Source: Vibrio pectenicida (GTDB taxonomy: Bacteria > Pseudomonadota > Gammaproteobacteria > Enterobacterales > Vibrionaceae). From it: a stretch of 64,000 nt of DNA. Of the stretch, positions 36,896 to 49,106 are shown in pieces. The notes beneath the pieces were generated by a model. The model was given only the letters and a program-made list of their open reading frames with translations, made no database searches and was not told where the DNA came from. The stretch covers positions 2,480,001 through 2,544,000 of the forward strand of contig AP024889.1 of the NCBI GenBank assembly GCA_024347015.1, given 5' to 3'. Made by a program: the position numbers and the translations under genes. Numbering within the stretch: position 1 is the first letter of the stretch; the number at the start of each line of letters is the position of its first letter.

Positions 36896-37354
36896 TTAAA
36901 ATTCTCGACGTGCGCACTTTAACTCTGCTGAACAGACCACATCACCATCAACTGTTGCTTTTCCGTGGAAAGCAGCAATACCACGGCGCTCTTTAATAAA
37001 CTCTACTTCAATTACAAGTTGATCACCTGGCGTGACAGGCTTGCGAAATTTTGCCCCATCAACACTGGCAAAATAATACAGTTCATTCTCAGCAGGAGCA
37101 CCAAAAGATTTAAACGCTAATAGGCCTGTAGCTTGAGCCATTGCTTCCAAAATTAATACACCTGGAAATACAGGGAATTGTGGAAAATGACCTGTAAACT
37201 GAGGCTCATTCACTGAAACATTTTTAATCGCCTTCAGATATTTTTCTTCTTGAAAGTCAACCACACGGTCAATTAGTAAAAAAGGATAACGATGAGGTAA
37301 CAATTCTTGGATTTCAGTGATGTTCATCGTTTTGTTTTCAGTAGTCAAAGTCAT
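36896..37354 (-). CDS. fabZ: 3-hydroxyacyl-ACP dehydratase FabZ
   Basis: A 152-residue hot-dog-fold enzyme: [14 protein letters not shown], then [21 protein letters not shown] with catalytic His and Glu. It dehydrates 3-hydroxyacyl-ACP in fatty acid elongation. An alternative ATG nine codons in (37327) lacks a ribosome binding site, while AGGAAC precedes the chosen one. A strong terminator separates it from lpxD, so it must have its own promoter; TACAAT around 37384-37395 on the minus strand is a possible -10. Confidence 0.95.
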   Translation of the reverse strand: MTLTTENKTMNITEIQELLPHRYPFLLIDRVVDFQEEKYLKAIKNVSVNEPQFTGHFPQFPVFPGVLILEAMAQATGLLAFKSFGAPAENELYYFASVDGAKFRKPVTPGDQLVIEVEFIKERRGIAAFHGKATVDGDVVCSAELKCARREF

Positions 37355-37462
37355 GTTCCTATATTGAATGCTAAATTAGCTGGTAGGCATTGTACCCGAG
37401 TCACATTTATATACTAAGTATGCGTTTTAGCGCAGATATAATCTCAATACTATCAGTCGGAA

Positions 37463-37486
37463 AAAGACTCGCAAACGCGAGTCTTT
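37463..37486 (-). terminator. Intrinsic terminator between lpxD and fabZ
   Basis: AAAGACTCGC-AAAC-GCGAGTCTTT, a perfect 10-bp stem followed on the minus strand by TTTTTCC, just past the lpxD stop. This is a full Rho-independent terminator inside the lpx cluster. Confidence 0.85.
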
Positions 37487-37498
37487 AATTGAAATGAG

Positions 37499-38524
37499 TT
37501 AAGCATCGTCTTCCAATTGCTTCTCAACCGCTTTAAGGCGCTTATTCATATCATCAATACGATGTACACGCGCTGCAGTTTTACGCCACTCTTTATTAGG
37601 CTGTAAAGGGATACCTGAAGAATACATGCCTTTTTCATCGATACTTCGCATCACCATGCCCATACCGGTGATAGTGACACCGTCTACAATTTCAATATGG
37701 CCGTTTATGACACTAGCTCCACCGATAATACAATATTTACCAATTGTAGTACTGCCAGCCACAACTGTACCACCAGCCATCGCTGTGCCATATCCGATGT
37801 GTACGTTATGTGCTATTTGTATCATATTGTCAATGATGACATTGTCTTCAATAACAGTATCTTCAAGCGCACCACGGTCTATAGTAGTACAAGCTCCAAT
37901 TTCGACTCGATTACCAATAAGAACCGTACCCAATTGTGGGATCTTGAGCCATTCACCTTTTTCGTTTGCATAACCAAAACCGTCAGAGCCAATAACCACA
38001 TTTGCTTGAATAAGGCACTCAGAGCCTATAGCAACATTGTGGTAGATACTCACATTTGACCACAACTTGGTATTTGCACCAATTTGCGCATTTTTACCAA
38101 TATAGCAGCCGGCTCCAATCACAACATTTTCAGCCAATCGCACTCCACTTTCTACTACCGCATTAGCCCCAATAGATACGCCCGCAGCGATTTCTGCATC
38201 ATCGGAGATGACAGCGGATAAATCAATACCGCTAGCTGGTTCAGGTGTTGTATCTAGAGCTTGTGCTACCTTAGCAAAAGCAACATATGGATCCTTAACG
38301 ACAAGAACATTACCCGTGCACAACTCTCGTTGCGCCTCCTTTACCATAATCACTGTCGCTTGGCAGTCAGGTAAATATTTTGCATATTTAGCATTTGACA
38401 AGAAGGTAACATGCCCTTCCTGTGCTTTGTCCATTGGGGACACCATAGTAACAAGCGCTTGCTCATTACCATATAGTTCTCCCCCTGTAATAGTTGCCAA
38501 TTTGGCTAAAGTAAGTGTTGCCAT
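37499..38524 (-). CDS. lpxD: UDP-3-O-(3-hydroxyacyl)glucosamine N-acyltransferase
   Basis: A 341-residue beta-helix acyltransferase. The N-terminal UDP-binding domain covers about residues 1-100 ([33 protein letters not shown]); hexapeptide repeats follow, with the catalytic His in [22 protein letters not shown], and the helical C-terminus is [30 protein letters not shown]. It adds the second hydroxyacyl chain in lipid A synthesis. It is 6 bp downstream of skp. Confidence 0.97.
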   Translation of the reverse strand: MATLTLAKLATITGGELYGNEQALVTMVSPMDKAQEGHVTFLSNAKYAKYLPDCQATVIMVKEAQRELCTGNVLVVKDPYVAFAKVAQALDTTPEPASGIDLSAVISDDAEIAAGVSIGANAVVESGVRLAENVVIGAGCYIGKNAQIGANTKLWSNVSIYHNVAIGSECLIQANVVIGSDGFGYANEKGEWLKIPQLGTVLIGNRVEIGACTTIDRGALEDTVIEDNVIIDNMIQIAHNVHIGYGTAMAGGTVVAGSTTIGKYCIIGGASVINGHIEIVDGVTITGMGMVMRSIDEKGMYSSGIPLQPNKEWRKTAARVHRIDDMNKRLKAVEKQLEDDA

Positions 38525-38530
38525 AGTAAA

Positions 38531-39040
38531 TCACTTAAGAGTTTTGATAACTTTATCAGAGATATTATACTCAGGTTTACCGTATTGCATAGTTTGGATA
38601 TCAACAACGATATCGTAACCTTCCTTTTCTGCTACTTTCTTTACTGCATCTTGAATAACTTTAAATAATTTCTGTTTCTCTTCAGCTTCACGACGGGCTG
38701 ATGCTTTTTCTAAAGCTTGCCCTTTAATCTTGTATTTACTGTCTAATTGAGCGATATCAACTCGAAGCTTTTCTACTTCTTCAGGACCAAGTAGCTCACC
38801 ATCTCGTTTGAGCTTCTCGATTTTTGTTTTTGCTTCAGCCTGAATCGACTTAAGCTCATCAGCTTTGTCTTTAAACTCTTTCTGCATTTTCTGAAGTACA
38901 ACTTCACGCTGTGGAAGAGCCTGAAATACTTGAGCTGTATTAATATAACCAATTTTTTGCGTACTACCTGCCGCATTAGCAAAAAAAGAAGACGTCATTA
39001 ACAATAGGCTAAGGCCAGCCGCTTTAATCATTTTACTCAC
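38531..39040 (-). CDS. skp: Periplasmic chaperone Skp (OmpH)
   Basis: A 169-residue protein with a signal peptide (MSKMIKAAGLSLLLMTSSFFANA) and a highly charged helical body (QREVVLQKMQKEFKDKADELKSIQAEAKTKIEKLK) that forms the tentacles of the trimer. It holds unfolded outer-membrane proteins on their way to BamA, whose gene lies 17 bp upstream. Confidence 0.95.
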   Translation of the reverse strand: MSKMIKAAGLSLLLMTSSFFANAAGSTQKIGYINTAQVFQALPQREVVLQKMQKEFKDKADELKSIQAEAKTKIEKLKRDGELLGPEEVEKLRVDIAQLDSKYKIKGQALEKASARREAEEKQKLFKVIQDAVKKVAEKEGYDIVVDIQTMQYGKPEYNISDKVIKTLK

Positions 39041-39057
39041 TTTTTATTCCTCTGTAT

Positions 39058-41460
39058 TTAGAAGGTTCTTCCGATGGTGAAAGTGAAGAATTCTTCATCA
39101 TCACCTTCATAAATTTCAATGGGTTTAGCTACGGAGAATACTAGTGGCCCCATTGGAGACATCCACTGTAAAGCAACTCCATAAGCAGCTCGATAGTTAG
39201 TAGGATCTGAATAATCGTTATACATAGGGTCGCTAGACCCTTCGCGATAATTAAACTCCGTATCCCAAACACTTGCAGCATCGACAAATAGGCTAGTGCG
39301 AATTTGACTTCGAGCTTCATCAGACGCAAATGGTGTCGGCACGATTAATTCCATACTCGCGGTTGCAATAGCGTTACCACCTACAGAGTCATCTGTTACA
39401 TCTATACAGCCGTTGTTTCCGCATGAACCAGCAGTGTTAGTGTAAACAGCTTTAGGGCCCGCTGAGCGTGAACCAAAGCCTCGCAAAGAAGTAAAACCAC
39501 CCGCATAATAGTTTTCATAGAATGGAAATAAATTATCATTCCCATCAGTTTGTCCATAACCATTACCGTACCCAAGCTTACCACGCATTAAAAAAGTAAA
39601 CTCGTGTTTCTTAGTCAGTGGGAAGTACTGGCGAACTTCATAGTCAAGTTTAAAATATTGCGCATCAGAACCAGGTACTGTGACTTTTCCAGAAGCGCGT
39701 TGATAGTTACCAGCGGTAGGGAAAAAACCACGGTTAAGATCATTTCGAGTCCAAGACATATTCAGATCAAAATCGTTGGTAAGAATATCACCTTCTGGTT
39801 GGCCGATACTTTTAGCAAATAGCTGAGCTTGATCATAAGTTGGCACATTACCAATTTTATTGTGAGTGTAACCAATACCAAACGCAATGTTATTCAATTC
39901 ATTGACTGGAAAACCCCATGTCAAACTAGTACCGTAGCTTTCATTGGTATAATCGATAATACCAGCATCTGAAGCTTCAAAGGTGTTATAGAATATCTTA
40001 CCACCTAGACTCACACCGTCTAAATTCCAATAAGGATCACGATAATCAAGACTGATATTTTTCTGGTAATCATTCATCATGGCATTGATACCAACTCGAT
40101 TACCTGAACCTAAAAAGTTGTCTTGCTGCAATCCCACTTGGAAACTCACACCAGACTCAGTTCCATAACCAATACCAAAATTAACACTGCCTGAATTGGC
40201 TTCTTTGACATTGTAAACAAGATCAACCTGATCATCACTACCAGGGACTCTCACCGTTTGCACGTCTACAGTTTCAAAATAACCTAGACGATTAAGGCGC
40301 TTCTTACCCGTTTCAATAGACTTTGAGTTCAACCAACTACCTTCCATTTGGCGCATCTCTCGGCGCAAAACTTCATCTTTGGTTGCGTTATTACCCACAA
40401 AACGTACATCACGAACGTAAATTCGCTTACCCGCTTCAACATTAACGACTAAAGAAACCTGTTGAGTTTCATCATCAAATTCTGGACTAGTTCGAACTTG
40501 TGGATAAGCATAACCAGCCTCACCGAGGAGACGCTTGACTCCCTCTTCTAAGCTCGTAACCTTTGAACCATTATAAACGTCGCCAGTTGCAAAAGGCACT
40601 AAAGCTTCAAACTCAGCTTCTTTACCAATTAATTCACCGCGAAATTTCACATCTTTAACTGTGTAAGGCAGTCCTTCATTAACAGCTAAAGTGATATAAA
40701 CACCTTTTTTGTCAGGAGAAATCGCAACTTGTGTTGAATCAAGCTTAAATTTAAGGTAACCGCGATCCAAGTAATATGACTTTAAGGCTTCTAAATCACC
40801 AGCCAATACCTGCTTTTGATATTTGTCGTCTGATAGAAAGTTCCACCAAGCAACATCAACATTGAGGTTAAAGCGATTCAATAATTCTTCGTCACTGAAT
40901 GCCTTATTACCAAGAAAGTTAATCTGTTGAATTTTTGCCGACACACCTTCCGAAAATACAAACTTCAAATCAGATCGATTACGAGGCAAAGGAGTCACTA
41001 CTGCTTTTACTGTCGCATTATATTTTCCGACACTGTAATAGAAATCTTCTAAACCCTTTTCAATATTTGATAATGTCGTCCGGTCAAGGGCTTCACCAAC
41101 CCTAATTCCTGAAGCGTCAAGGTTCTGCTGTAACTGCTCTTCTTTTATCGCCTTATTACCAGAAAATGAAATGCTAGAAATCGTTGGACGTTCCTTAACC
41201 TGAACAAGTAACTGATTGCCTTCACGTAGCACCTTAATATCTTCAAAGTTACCTGATGCATACAATGCCTTAATAATTTCAGACACATCTTGACTATCAA
41301 TCGTATCTCCAACTCGCACTGGCATTTTTAATAAAGCCGCACCAAGTGCAACACGCTGTAATCCATCAATTTGGATATCTTCTACAACAAAGTCTTCGGC
41401 TCCGTTCGCAGCGACACTCGTTGCCAATAGCGTTACAAACAGAATTTTATTCATCGCCAT
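39058..41460 (-). CDS. bamA: Outer-membrane protein assembly factor BamA
   Basis: An 800-residue Omp85 protein. A signal peptide (about residues 1-20, ending NGA) is followed by five POTRA domains (about residues 22-420; [65 protein letters not shown]) and a 16-stranded barrel. The conserved lid motif [12 protein letters not shown] is present, and the chain ends in Phe. It folds and inserts beta-barrel proteins. It lies in the conserved order rseP-bamA-skp-lpxD. Either of two near-adjacent Met codons (41460 or 41454) could be used. Confidence 0.97.
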   Translation of the reverse strand: MAMNKILFVTLLATSVAANGAEDFVVEDIQIDGLQRVALGAALLKMPVRVGDTIDSQDVSEIIKALYASGNFEDIKVLREGNQLLVQVKERPTISSISFSGNKAIKEEQLQQNLDASGIRVGEALDRTTLSNIEKGLEDFYYSVGKYNATVKAVVTPLPRNRSDLKFVFSEGVSAKIQQINFLGNKAFSDEELLNRFNLNVDVAWWNFLSDDKYQKQVLAGDLEALKSYYLDRGYLKFKLDSTQVAISPDKKGVYITLAVNEGLPYTVKDVKFRGELIGKEAEFEALVPFATGDVYNGSKVTSLEEGVKRLLGEAGYAYPQVRTSPEFDDETQQVSLVVNVEAGKRIYVRDVRFVGNNATKDEVLRREMRQMEGSWLNSKSIETGKKRLNRLGYFETVDVQTVRVPGSDDQVDLVYNVKEANSGSVNFGIGYGTESGVSFQVGLQQDNFLGSGNRVGINAMMNDYQKNISLDYRDPYWNLDGVSLGGKIFYNTFEASDAGIIDYTNESYGTSLTWGFPVNELNNIAFGIGYTHNKIGNVPTYDQAQLFAKSIGQPEGDILTNDFDLNMSWTRNDLNRGFFPTAGNYQRASGKVTVPGSDAQYFKLDYEVRQYFPLTKKHEFTFLMRGKLGYGNGYGQTDGNDNLFPFYENYYAGGFTSLRGFGSRSAGPKAVYTNTAGSCGNNGCIDVTDDSVGGNAIATASMELIVPTPFASDEARSQIRTSLFVDAASVWDTEFNYREGSSDPMYNDYSDPTNYRAAYGVALQWMSPMGPLVFSVAKPIEIYEGDDEEFFTFTIGRTF

Positions 41461-41498
41461 ATTTGTTTTAGTTATTCCTTACTACAACCTTTGCCCAA

Positions 41499-42857
41499 TT
41501 ACAAACGAGCAAAGTCATTAAATATTGCCACTGCCATGAGAGAGAAAATAATAGCTCCGCCAATACGGTAGCCCATATCTTGAACACGTTCTGGAACTGG
41601 ACGCCTAGTGACAGCTTCAACTGCAAAAAACATTAAGTGCCCACCATCTAACATAGGTAGGGGGACAAGATTAATGATGCCTAAATTAACACTAATTAAT
41701 GCTAAGAACCCAAGAAAGTACACCAAACCATAATCAGCTGTCGTACCTGCACCTTTGGCGATGGAAATTGGACCGCTAAGGTTATTTAAGCCTACATCAC
41801 CAATAATTAATTTTTTAAGCATACTGACAGTTAATCCAATTACCTGCCCCGTTTTTTCCATTGCTTTACCGACTGATTCGAATACACCAAATTTCAGATC
41901 GAAGCGATAGTTTTCCGGCCATTCTGCGACTTGAGGAGCTATTCCAGCAAAACCAATAACTCGCTGATTAGATAATTCCCGGCTCTCAGGAACCAACGTC
42001 AGATTTATCGCTTCACCATTTCGCTCGACGGTTAAATCAATCATCTGCTCGGGTCGATTTTGCACCAGCTCAACAACCTGATCCCAATCTTCCAAGGCTC
42101 TATTATTTGCCGATAATAATTTATCACCAGCCATCAATCCCGCGGCTTCACCAGCACCACCTGCTGTTACTGAAGCTAGAATGGTTGAAATGTCGGGAGT
42201 AAAAGGCTTAAAGCCTAGTGATGACATAGCTGACTCGACCTCTGGGTCAAAACTCCAGTTAGTCAAATCTAACGTCTTAGTCTCCTCAGTGCCAAACTCG
42301 TTTGCTGGGGCAACTGTCAACGTCATCTGCTTATCGCCAATATGAGAAATCAATCCCATGTTTACTGATTCCCAATCCGGTGTTTGGACGCCAGATACCA
42401 ACTTAAGTTCCGTATTCGGTTCAAGACCAGCTCGCGCCGCTATCGAGTGAGGTTCAATTTGACCAATCACAGGCTTTACCGCAGGAATACCAATTAAAAA
42501 CACTAGCCAGTAAGCAAACAAAGCAAAAAGAAAATTAAATACAGGACCAGCAGCAACTATCGATGTTCTCTTCCATAAAGGTTGTGAATCGAACGCTTGC
42601 TCTTTTTGCTCCAAAGGAACCTCATCAACTCGGCTATCAAGCATTTTAACGTAACCGCCCAATGGAATGATGGACAAACTGTATTCAGTCCCATCTTGCC
42701 CTGTCTTACTCCAAATTGACTTACCAAAACCAATAGAAAATTTTTCTACCTTTACACCGCAACACCGAGCAACCCAGAAATGACCATACTCATGTACCGC
42801 TACTAAGATACCTAAAGCAATTATAAATGATGCGAAATTCCATAAAATATCTGTCAT
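41499..42857 (-). CDS. rseP: Site-2 protease RseP
   Basis: A 452-residue inner-membrane zinc metalloprotease. H22-E-x-x-H26 ([10 protein letters not shown]) lies in the first membrane segment and LPMLDGGH near the third; two PDZ domains lie between (about residues 125-310; [15 protein letters not shown] and [20 protein letters not shown]). It cleaves RseA after DegS to release sigma E in response to outer-membrane stress. Its ATG overlaps the dxr stop (ATGA), so translation is coupled. Confidence 0.97.
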   Translation of the reverse strand: MTDILWNFASFIIALGILVAVHEYGHFWVARCCGVKVEKFSIGFGKSIWSKTGQDGTEYSLSIIPLGGYVKMLDSRVDEVPLEQKEQAFDSQPLWKRTSIVAAGPVFNFLFALFAYWLVFLIGIPAVKPVIGQIEPHSIAARAGLEPNTELKLVSGVQTPDWESVNMGLISHIGDKQMTLTVAPANEFGTEETKTLDLTNWSFDPEVESAMSSLGFKPFTPDISTILASVTAGGAGEAAGLMAGDKLLSANNRALEDWDQVVELVQNRPEQMIDLTVERNGEAINLTLVPESRELSNQRVIGFAGIAPQVAEWPENYRFDLKFGVFESVGKAMEKTGQVIGLTVSMLKKLIIGDVGLNNLSGPISIAKGAGTTADYGLVYFLGFLALISVNLGIINLVPLPMLDGGHLMFFAVEAVTRRPVPERVQDMGYRIGGAIIFSLMAVAIFNDFARL

Positions 42858-44062
42858 GATGCCAACTCTTCAATAGTTTCGATAGCCAATGCTCGCGCCA
42901 TTTTATCCAGCTCTAAGATACTTTCCAAGTTATTACAACCTGACTGGCTGTTCTTGCTACAAATATGACTAACAACGCGCTCATTAACGATAGCGATATC
43001 AGTAAATTTCATTTGGCGAGATAGAAAATATTCTACTGCCACTTCATTGGCTGCGTTAAGAGCGGTTGTTGCATGTTGCCCTTCATAGCAGGATTCGATA
43101 GCTAACTTCAAGCAAGGGTACCTTTTATAATCAGGTTCAACAAAGGTAAGCTGCCCAATTTTAGTAAAATCGAGTGGTGTCACTCCTGCCGAAACTCGCT
43201 CTGGGTAGGAAAGAGCATAAGAAATAGGCGTCGCCATATCAGGGTTTCCCATTTGAGCTAGCAAGGAGCCATCTTTATACTGGACCATAGAGTGGATAAC
43301 AGACTGCGGGTGAATCAATACCTTAAGCTGATCTCGATGAGCATTAAATAACCACTTAGCTTCAATGTATTCTAAGCCTTTATTCATCATATTTGCTGAA
43401 TCCACTGAAATTTTGGGTCCCATAGACCAATTCGGGTGAGCAATCGCCTGCTCTGGGGTGGCTTGTGACAGCATCTTAATATCAGTGTAACGAAAAGGAC
43501 CTCCGGAGCCTGTTAATATGATGTGCTGGATTCCTTGCTCCGTTAGATCACAATCACCAAGGTTGGTTTGGATAGCTTCAGGTAAACATTGAAAAATTGC
43601 GTTATGTTCACTATCAACCGGCATGAGTTCAGCACCGTATTTTTTAACCGCATCGATAAAAATCTGCCCAGACATAACCAAAGCTTCTTTATTGGCCAGT
43701 AAAACTCGCTTACCCGCTTTAACCGCAGCCATTGTAGGTATGAGACCTGCAGCACCAACAATGGCCGACATAACCGTATCCACCTCATCAAAAGAAGCGA
43801 CATGAGTAATTGCTTCATGTCCAGCCAAAACTTCAGTCGGCAATTTAAGCTGCTGGAGTTGGGTTTTAAGCACTTTTGCTGCATCTTCACAGGCCATAAC
43901 GGCATATTTGGGCCGCCACTTTTGGCACAATTGACGCATTTTATTTACGTTAGTGCCTGCAGCCAGTGCAACAATTGAATACTGAGACAGGTTATGTTCA
44001 ATCACTTTAAAAGTGCTATCGCCTATTGAGCCCGTTGCACCTAAGATTGTCAGCTTACGCAT
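42854..44062 (-). CDS. dxr: 1-deoxy-D-xylulose 5-phosphate reductoisomerase
   Basis: A 402-residue NADPH-dependent enzyme of the MEP pathway. Starts at [17 protein letters not shown], with the GATGSIG dinucleotide site at residues 8-14; the in-frame extension to 44086 is not supported, and CAGG lies 8-9 nt before this [16 protein letters not shown] and [10 protein letters not shown] are substrate/metal blocks, with [18 protein letters not shown]. It converts DXP to MEP, feeding undecaprenyl synthesis by UppS nearby. Confidence 0.96.
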   Translation of the reverse strand: MRKLTILGATGSIGDSTFKVIEHNLSQYSIVALAAGTNVNKMRQLCQKWRPKYAVMACEDAAKVLKTQLQQLKLPTEVLAGHEAITHVASFDEVDTVMSAIVGAAGLIPTMAAVKAGKRVLLANKEALVMSGQIFIDAVKKYGAELMPVDSEHNAIFQCLPEAIQTNLGDCDLTEQGIQHIILTGSGGPFRYTDIKMLSQATPEQAIAHPNWSMGPKISVDSANMMNKGLEYIEAKWLFNAHRDQLKVLIHPQSVIHSMVQYKDGSLLAQMGNPDMATPISYALSYPERVSAGVTPLDFTKIGQLTFVEPDYKRYPCLKLAIESCYEGQHATTALNAANEVAVEYFLSRQMKFTDIAIVNERVVSHICSKNSQSGCNNLESILELDKMARALAIETIEELAS

Positions 44063-44111
44063 AAGAAAAACCTGTAAAATCGACAAAGTAGGCCGAAACC
44101 TACCTCTATAA

Positions 44112-44954
44112 TTAGAAAATGAAATAGAGCAGTGTAAACACTGGGAAAGCGGCCGTTAGGCTGTCAACACGATCTAAGATACCGCCATGTCCAGGAAGGA
44201 TATTACCGCTATCTTTGATACCTGAAACACGTTTAAACATGCTTTCAACGAGATCCCCCATAACAGAGATGACAACAGTAACTAGAGTAATAATTACCAT
44301 AGAAAAAGAGTTACTGAACTCAATATCAAACCAAACCGCTGTACCCCAACCGACAAGGATGGCAGTAACCATTCCCCCGATTAAACCCTCAATTGTTTTA
44401 TTGGGACTAACATGAGGAGCCATTTTGCGCTTACCAAAGCTCTTACCACAAAAATAAGCACCGCTGTCAGCAGCCCAAACAATAAAGCATACGAATAACA
44501 CCAGCTTGGCCCCATAATAGCTATCCTCGTAAATACCTTCAGCTCTGAGTAGCAAAACACTCCAGAAAAAAGGTAAAAGGGTCAGAACGCCAAATAAGTG
44601 CCTCAACCAATTGCAATGTTGCCAAAGCTTTGCTGAACGAGGAAAGGAAAGCACTAAACAGCTCGATATAACCCACCAAAGACTTCCGACCAAAAGCACC
44701 AATATATGAGCATCCGTGATTAAATTTAGGCTTCTTGCATCGAAAGGAATAACAGCCAAGGTTACAGCACTAATAGCCACACTGGGTATCAATGCCAACA
44801 GCCGCGTTTTAGACTCAACAAGCTGGGTCCATTCCCAATAACCTAAAAATGTCACCATAGCTACTGCTAGCATAAATAATGCTAACGGCAGCTTGAAAAT
44901 ACCAAGAATAACAGCAGGAGCAAGAATGAGCGCTGTAATAATTCGTTGTTTCAA
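44112..44954 (-). CDS. cdsA: Phosphatidate cytidylyltransferase
   Basis: A 280-residue inner-membrane protein with about eight hydrophobic segments. The family signature is near the C-terminus: [37 protein letters not shown]. It makes CDP-diacylglycerol from phosphatidate and CTP, the precursor of all phospholipids. It begins 10 bp after uppS in the conserved frr/uppS-cdsA-dxr-rseP order. Confidence 0.96.
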   Translation of the reverse strand: MKQRIITALILAPAVILGIFKLPLALFMLAVAMVTFLGYWEWTQLVESKTRLLALIPSVAISAVTLAVIPFDARSLNLITDAHILVLLVGSLWWVISSCLVLSFPRSAKLWQHCNWLRHLFGVLTLLPFFWSVLLLRAEGIYEDSYYGAKLVLFVCFIVWAADSGAYFCGKSFGKRKMAPHVSPNKTIEGLIGGMVTAILVGWGTAVWFDIEFSNSFSMVIITLVTVVISVMGDLVESMFKRVSGIKDSGNILPGHGGILDRVDSLTAAFPVFTLLYFIF

Positions 44955-44964
44955 ACTTAAACCC

Positions 44965-45720
44965 TTAATCGCTTTCGATCAGTTCTTTAACCTGTTCACC
45001 GGTGCAGCCAAAACGTCTTTCCCGATTAACAAACCATGTAACAGCCTCAATTAAGCTATTTTCATCAAACTCGGGCCAATAGGTAGGGGTAAAATACATT
45101 TCAGCGTAAGCCATCTGCCAAAGCATAAAGTTACTAATACGACATTCACCACTCGTTCGGATTAACAAATCAACCTCAGGCAAATCAGCCATAGTTAAGT
45201 GTGAAGTTATCAGATCTTCATTAACATCATCAGCATCAACTTCTCCATTGACCACTTTAGATGCAATGATTTTAGTAGCTTCAACGATATCCCACCTACC
45301 ACCATAGTTAGCTGCAATATTAATCACCATACCACTGTTCGCTTCAGTTAAAGATTCCGCTTGGGATATTTTATTTTGTAATCGTTGGCTAAAGCGACTT
45401 TTATCACCGATGACACGCAAACGTAAGTTGTTCTTATGTAAATTTTTAACTTCTGTAGATAAAACCGTAATGAACAACTCCATTAATACGCCAACTTCCT
45501 CTTCAGGGCGACGCCAGTTTTCGCTACTAAAGGCAAACAAAGTAATAGCTTTTATACCTAACTTAGCCGATGTGGAAATAGTTTTTCTTACCGCAGATAC
45601 TCCATTTTTATGGCCAAATACGCGAGGTTTACCTTGCTCTTTTGCCCAGCGACCATTGCCGTCCATAATGATGGCGATGTGTCTAGGGAGTAATTCTGAT
45701 GAAAGTTGAGTGTTTTGCAT
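44965..45720 (-). CDS. uppS: Undecaprenyl pyrophosphate synthase
   Basis: A 251-residue cis-prenyltransferase. [21 protein letters not shown] contains the magnesium Asp (D20), with [27 protein letters not shown] and [23 protein letters not shown] as the other conserved blocks. It adds eight isoprene units to farnesyl diphosphate, producing the lipid carrier for peptidoglycan and O-antigen. It is the first gene after the frr terminator, so a promoter should lie just upstream (45721-45766). Confidence 0.96.
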   Translation of the reverse strand: MQNTQLSSELLPRHIAIIMDGNGRWAKEQGKPRVFGHKNGVSAVRKTISTSAKLGIKAITLFAFSSENWRRPEEEVGVLMELFITVLSTEVKNLHKNNLRLRVIGDKSRFSQRLQNKISQAESLTEANSGMVINIAANYGGRWDIVEATKIIASKVVNGEVDADDVNEDLITSHLTMADLPEVDLLIRTSGECRISNFMLWQMAYAEMYFTPTYWPEFDENSLIEAVTWFVNRERRFGCTGEQVKELIESD

Positions 45721-45766
45721 ACAAGGGTTTAAGGTTATCAGCAGGAGCTAAAGAGTAGCACAAAAA

Positions 45767-45791
45767 AACGCTGTACTGCGAGCACAGCGTT
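45767..45791 (-). terminator. Terminator after frr
   Basis: AACGCTGT and ACAGCGTT pair across a 9-nt loop; on the minus strand TTTTTTTG follows. It separates frr from uppS. Confidence 0.85.
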
Positions 45792-45816
45792 CTCTATATT
45801 GAGAGTATGAATGTAA

Positions 45817-46374
45817 TTAAACTTCCATCAGCTCTTTTTCTTTTGAGGCAAGAACTTCATCTATTTTCTTCACTGCTACATCAGTAATTTTTTGAATCTC
45901 ATCTTGTGCCTTGTGATCTTCATCTTCAGATATTTCTTTATCTTTTAGCAATGATTTAAGTTCGCCATTAGCATCTCGACGAATATTGCGAATAGCAACA
46001 CGACCACCTTCTGCTTCACCACGTACAATTTTAACCAAGTCTTTACGACGTTCTTCTGTTAGTGGTGGGAGTGGCACACGAATAATAGTTCCTGCCGACA
46101 TTGGGTTGAGGCCAAGGTCTGACATCATAATAGCTTTTTCTACTTTAGGAGCTAGCTCTCTGTCAAATACTGTGATTGCTAGAGTTCGCGCATCTTCGGC
46201 AACAACGTTAGCAACTTGATTCAATGGCGTTGGCGCACCATAGTAGTCAACAGAAATGCCAGAAAGTAAACTAGGATGAGCACGGCCTGTACGTACTTTC
46301 AAAAGATTACTTTTCAGCGCTTCTACACTTTTTTCCATGCGCTCTTGAGCGTCTTGTTTAATTTTATTAATCAC
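45817..46374 (-). CDS. frr: Ribosome recycling factor
   Basis: A 185-residue protein, the standard length. Blocks include [44 protein letters not shown] and [20 protein letters not shown]. With EF-G it splits ribosomes after termination. It lies downstream of pyrH with a 102-bp gap. Confidence 0.97.
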   Translation of the reverse strand: MINKIKQDAQERMEKSVEALKSNLLKVRTGRAHPSLLSGISVDYYGAPTPLNQVANVVAEDARTLAITVFDRELAPKVEKAIMMSDLGLNPMSAGTIIRVPLPPLTEERRKDLVKIVRGEAEGGRVAIRNIRRDANGELKSLLKDKEISEDEDHKAQDEIQKITDVAVKKIDEVLASKEKELMEV

Positions 46375-46439
46375 AATATCACCTTAATGTGTCATTCTTT
46401 TTTAGAAGAAAGCCTAATTAGGATTCTTCAAAAGGTAAT

Positions 46440-46468
46440 ACCCTAATATGAAACTCTCACACTAGGGT
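46440..46468. other. Hairpin between pyrH and frr
   Basis: ACCCTA (46440-46445) and TAGGGT (46463-46468) frame a 17-nt loop 8 nt past the pyrH stop. CCTAATTAGG (46413-46422) is a second small palindrome nearby. Function unclear. Confidence 0.35.
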
Positions 46469-46476
46469 TGAATAAG

Positions 46477-47208
46477 TTATTCAGCCGTACTAATTAGGGT
46501 ACCTTCAGCTTCACCCATGACCACTCTACGAAGTGCGCCAGGCTTGTTCATATTGAATACGCGAATAGGCATTTTATGATCACGCGCTAACGTAAATGCT
46601 GCTAAATCCATCACTTTTAGTTCTTGATCAAGAACTTGTGAATATTCCAGCTTATCATACAACTCTGCATCTGGATTAGCTACTGGATCAGCGGTAAATA
46701 CACCATCTACTTTTGTCGCTTTTAAAACCACATCTGCTTCAATTTCAATGCCACGTAAACAGGCTGCAGAATCAGTAGTAAAAAATGGATTCCCCGTACC
46801 TGCCGAGAAAATTACCACTCTTCCCTGGCGCAGTTCACGAATAGCATCTGCCCAGTTGTAATCATCACATACACCTTTTAGAGGAATAGCAGACATAACA
46901 CGCGCATTTACATAAGCACGATGCAAAGCATCACGCATCGCAAGACCATTCATCACCGTGGCCAACATACCCATGTGATCACCAACAACTCGGTTCATGC
47001 CAGCTTCTGCAAGTCCCGCACCTCGGAAAAGGTTCCCCCCTCCGATGACCACACCAACTTGTACACCCAGTTCCACCAGCTCTTTTACTTCTTGAGCCAT
47101 GCGATCAAGAACCGCAGGGTCAATACCAAAACCTTCTTCACCTTGAAGAGCTTCCCCGCTCAATTTTAACAAAATACGTTGATATGCAGGTTTAGGGTTC
47201 GTAGTCAT
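46477..47208 (-). CDS. pyrH: Uridylate kinase
   Basis: A 243-residue amino acid kinase-family enzyme that phosphorylates UMP. The start [21 protein letters not shown] has AAGG upstream; a TTG-initiated extension to 47223 is not needed. Blocks include [37 protein letters not shown] and the [23 protein letters not shown] segment. It precedes frr in the usual rpsB-tsf-pyrH-frr order. Confidence 0.96.
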   Translation of the reverse strand: MTTNPKPAYQRILLKLSGEALQGEEGFGIDPAVLDRMAQEVKELVELGVQVGVVIGGGNLFRGAGLAEAGMNRVVGDHMGMLATVMNGLAMRDALHRAYVNARVMSAIPLKGVCDDYNWADAIRELRQGRVVIFSAGTGNPFFTTDSAACLRGIEIEADVVLKATKVDGVFTADPVANPDAELYDKLEYSQVLDQELKVMDLAAFTLARDHKMPIRVFNMNKPGALRRVVMGEAEGTLISTAE

Positions 47209-47343
47209 GGAGTTTACCTTCAAAAGAGAGTTATTAATTAACAGTCATGAATAGCAAAGAAAGCTATAGCCCAAAAATACATCACAATCTTAGACTTACT
47301 TAACTATTCATCACGGCTAACGGTACAAATGCTATTCATAAAA

Positions 47344-47367
47344 AGACCGCAGCCTAAGCTACGGTCT
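47344..47367 (-). terminator. Terminator after tsf
   Basis: AGACCGCAGC-CTAA-GCTACGGTCT with one mismatch; TTTTTATG follows on the minus strand. It ends the rpsB-tsf transcript before pyrH. Confidence 0.85.
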
Positions 47368-47390
47368 AAACTTTTGCGTATTTCTAAGGA

Positions 47391-48233
47391 TTAACCTTTT
47401 TGAGCCGCAGCTACTTCTTCGGCAAAGCTCATACCTTCAGCTTTCTCGATACCTTCACCCACTTCTAAGCGAACAAAGTTAGTAACCGAAGCTCCGCGTT
47501 CTTTAAGGATTTCACCTACAGATTTCTTAGGTTCCATAACGAAAGCTTGACCAGTCAGAGATATCTCACCAGTAAATTTCTTCATGCGACCAACTACCAT
47601 CTTTTCTGCGATTTCAGCTGGTTTGCCTTCATTTATAGCAATTTCTACTTGAACTGCTTTTTCTTTCTCTACTACGTCAGCAGGAACATCTTCTGGGTTC
47701 ACGTACTCAGGACGAGAAGCAGCTACGTGCATAGCAACATGCTTAAGTGTTTCAGTATCGCCTTCACCAGCAACAACTACACCGATTTTCTCACCATGAC
47801 GGTAAGAAGCAATTGCAGCACCTTCAACGTATTGAACACGACGAATGTTGATGTTTTCACCAATTTTAGTCACAAGAGCAATACGAGTTTCTTCGAATTT
47901 TGCTTGTAGCTCTTCTACGCTCGCTTTTGTAGATAGCGCGTGAAGTGCAACTTCTTGTGCAAACGCTGTAAAGTTTGCGTCTTTCGCTACAAAGTCAGTC
48001 TGACAGTTAACCTCAAGAAGTACAGCCGCACCATTATCTTCTTTAATGATGATAGCACCTTCAGCCGCTATGTTACCTGCTTTCTTAGCAGCTTTAGCAG
48101 CGCCTGACTTACGCATATTTTCAATTGCTAATTCGACATCGCCGTCAGTTTCTACAAGCGCTTTCTTACATTCCATCATGCCTGCGCCAGTGCGGTCGCG
48201 CAGTTCTTTAACTAGAGCAGCAGTTACAGCCAT
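47391..48233 (-). CDS. tsf: Elongation factor Ts
   Basis: A 280-residue protein. The UBA-like N-terminus ([22 protein letters not shown]) is followed by the [10 protein letters not shown] motif in the core that contacts EF-Tu, then the coiled-coil subdomain. It exchanges GDP on EF-Tu. It is downstream of rpsB behind an intercistronic hairpin. Confidence 0.97.
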   Translation of the reverse strand: MAVTAALVKELRDRTGAGMMECKKALVETDGDVELAIENMRKSGAAKAAKKAGNIAAEGAIIIKEDNGAAVLLEVNCQTDFVAKDANFTAFAQEVALHALSTKASVEELQAKFEETRIALVTKIGENINIRRVQYVEGAAIASYRHGEKIGVVVAGEGDTETLKHVAMHVAASRPEYVNPEDVPADVVEKEKAVQVEIAINEGKPAEIAEKMVVGRMKKFTGEISLTGQAFVMEPKKSVGEILKERGASVTNFVRLEVGEGIEKAEGMSFAEEVAAAQKG

Positions 48234-48271
48234 TCCTCTATTCCTCAGTTTAATCTGGATTTGGTAAAAAA

Positions 48272-48296
48272 CAGGGGCCTAAATCGTGGGCCCCTG
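48272..48296 (-). terminator. Intercistronic attenuator hairpin between rpsB and tsf
   Basis: CAGGGGCC and GGCCCCTG form a strong GC-rich stem followed on the minus strand by TTTTTTACC, i.e. a full intrinsic terminator within the operon. It probably lowers tsf output relative to rpsB. Confidence 0.75.
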
Positions 48297-48365
48297 CTGA
48301 TAACTATAACTTAACCTATGTAATCTTTAGATTAGACATACGTTAAGTTTGGCTCAGAGCCGCTA

Positions 48366-49094
48366 TTATTCAGCTTCTACGAAACCGTCTTTTTCAGCAG
48401 CGCCAACTACGTCTTTGTTACGGCCTTCAGTTACTGAAGAAGCAGCAGCATTTAGGTATAGCTGTACCGCACGGATAGCATCATCGTTACCAGGAATAAT
48501 GAAATCTATACCGTCTGGGTTAGAGTTAGTATCAACCACAGCGTAAACTGGGATACCTAGGTTATTTGCTTCTTTAACTGCAATGTGCTCGTGATCTGCA
48601 TCGATTACGAATAGAGCATCAGGTAGGCCGCCCATGTCTTTGATACCGCCAAGAGACTTCTCTAGCTTCTCCATTTCACGAGTGCGCATTAGAGCTTCTT
48701 TCTTAGTCAACTTGTCAAAAGTACCGTCTTGAGATTGACTTTCTAGCTCTTTCAGACGCTTGATAGACTGACGTACAGTTTTGTAGTTTGTTAGCATACC
48801 ACCAAGCCAGCGGTTGTTAACATAAAACTGGTTGCTTGCAATAGCAGCTTCTTTAACAGCTTCAGATGCAGCGCGTTTAGTACCTACAAATAAAACCTTA
48901 CCTTTTTTCTCACCGACTTTAGCTAATTCAGATAGCGCGTCGTTGAACATTGGTACAGTTTTTTCTAGGTTGATGATATGAACACGGTTACGAGCACCAA
49001 AGATGAATGGCTTCATTTTTGGGTTCCAGTAACGAGTCTGGTGACCAAAGTGAACACCAGCTTTTAACATATCGCGCATTGATACAGTTGCCAT
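48366..49094 (-). CDS. rpsB: 30S ribosomal protein S2
   Basis: A 242-residue protein starting [27 protein letters not shown], the universal S2 start; the 11 extra in-frame residues upstream lie in the regulated leader. Blocks include [47 protein letters not shown] and the [22 protein letters not shown] segment. GAGGAA precedes the ATG. It is first in the rpsB-tsf operon and likely autoregulated by S2 through the leader hairpin. Confidence 0.97.
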   Translation of the reverse strand: MATVSMRDMLKAGVHFGHQTRYWNPKMKPFIFGARNRVHIINLEKTVPMFNDALSELAKVGEKKGKVLFVGTKRAASEAVKEAAIASNQFYVNNRWLGGMLTNYKTVRQSIKRLKELESQSQDGTFDKLTKKEALMRTREMEKLEKSLGGIKDMGGLPDALFVIDADHEHIAVKEANNLGIPVYAVVDTNSNPDGIDFIIPGNDDAIRAVQLYLNAAASSVTEGRNKDVVGAAEKDGFVEAE

Positions 49095-49106
49095 TTTAAA
49101 TTCCTC

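Noticed and set aside
37697..38059. Long plus-strand frames antisense to lpxD
   Set aside because: The repetitive hexapeptide code of lpxD leaves antisense frames open; the products are low-complexity and unlike known proteins.
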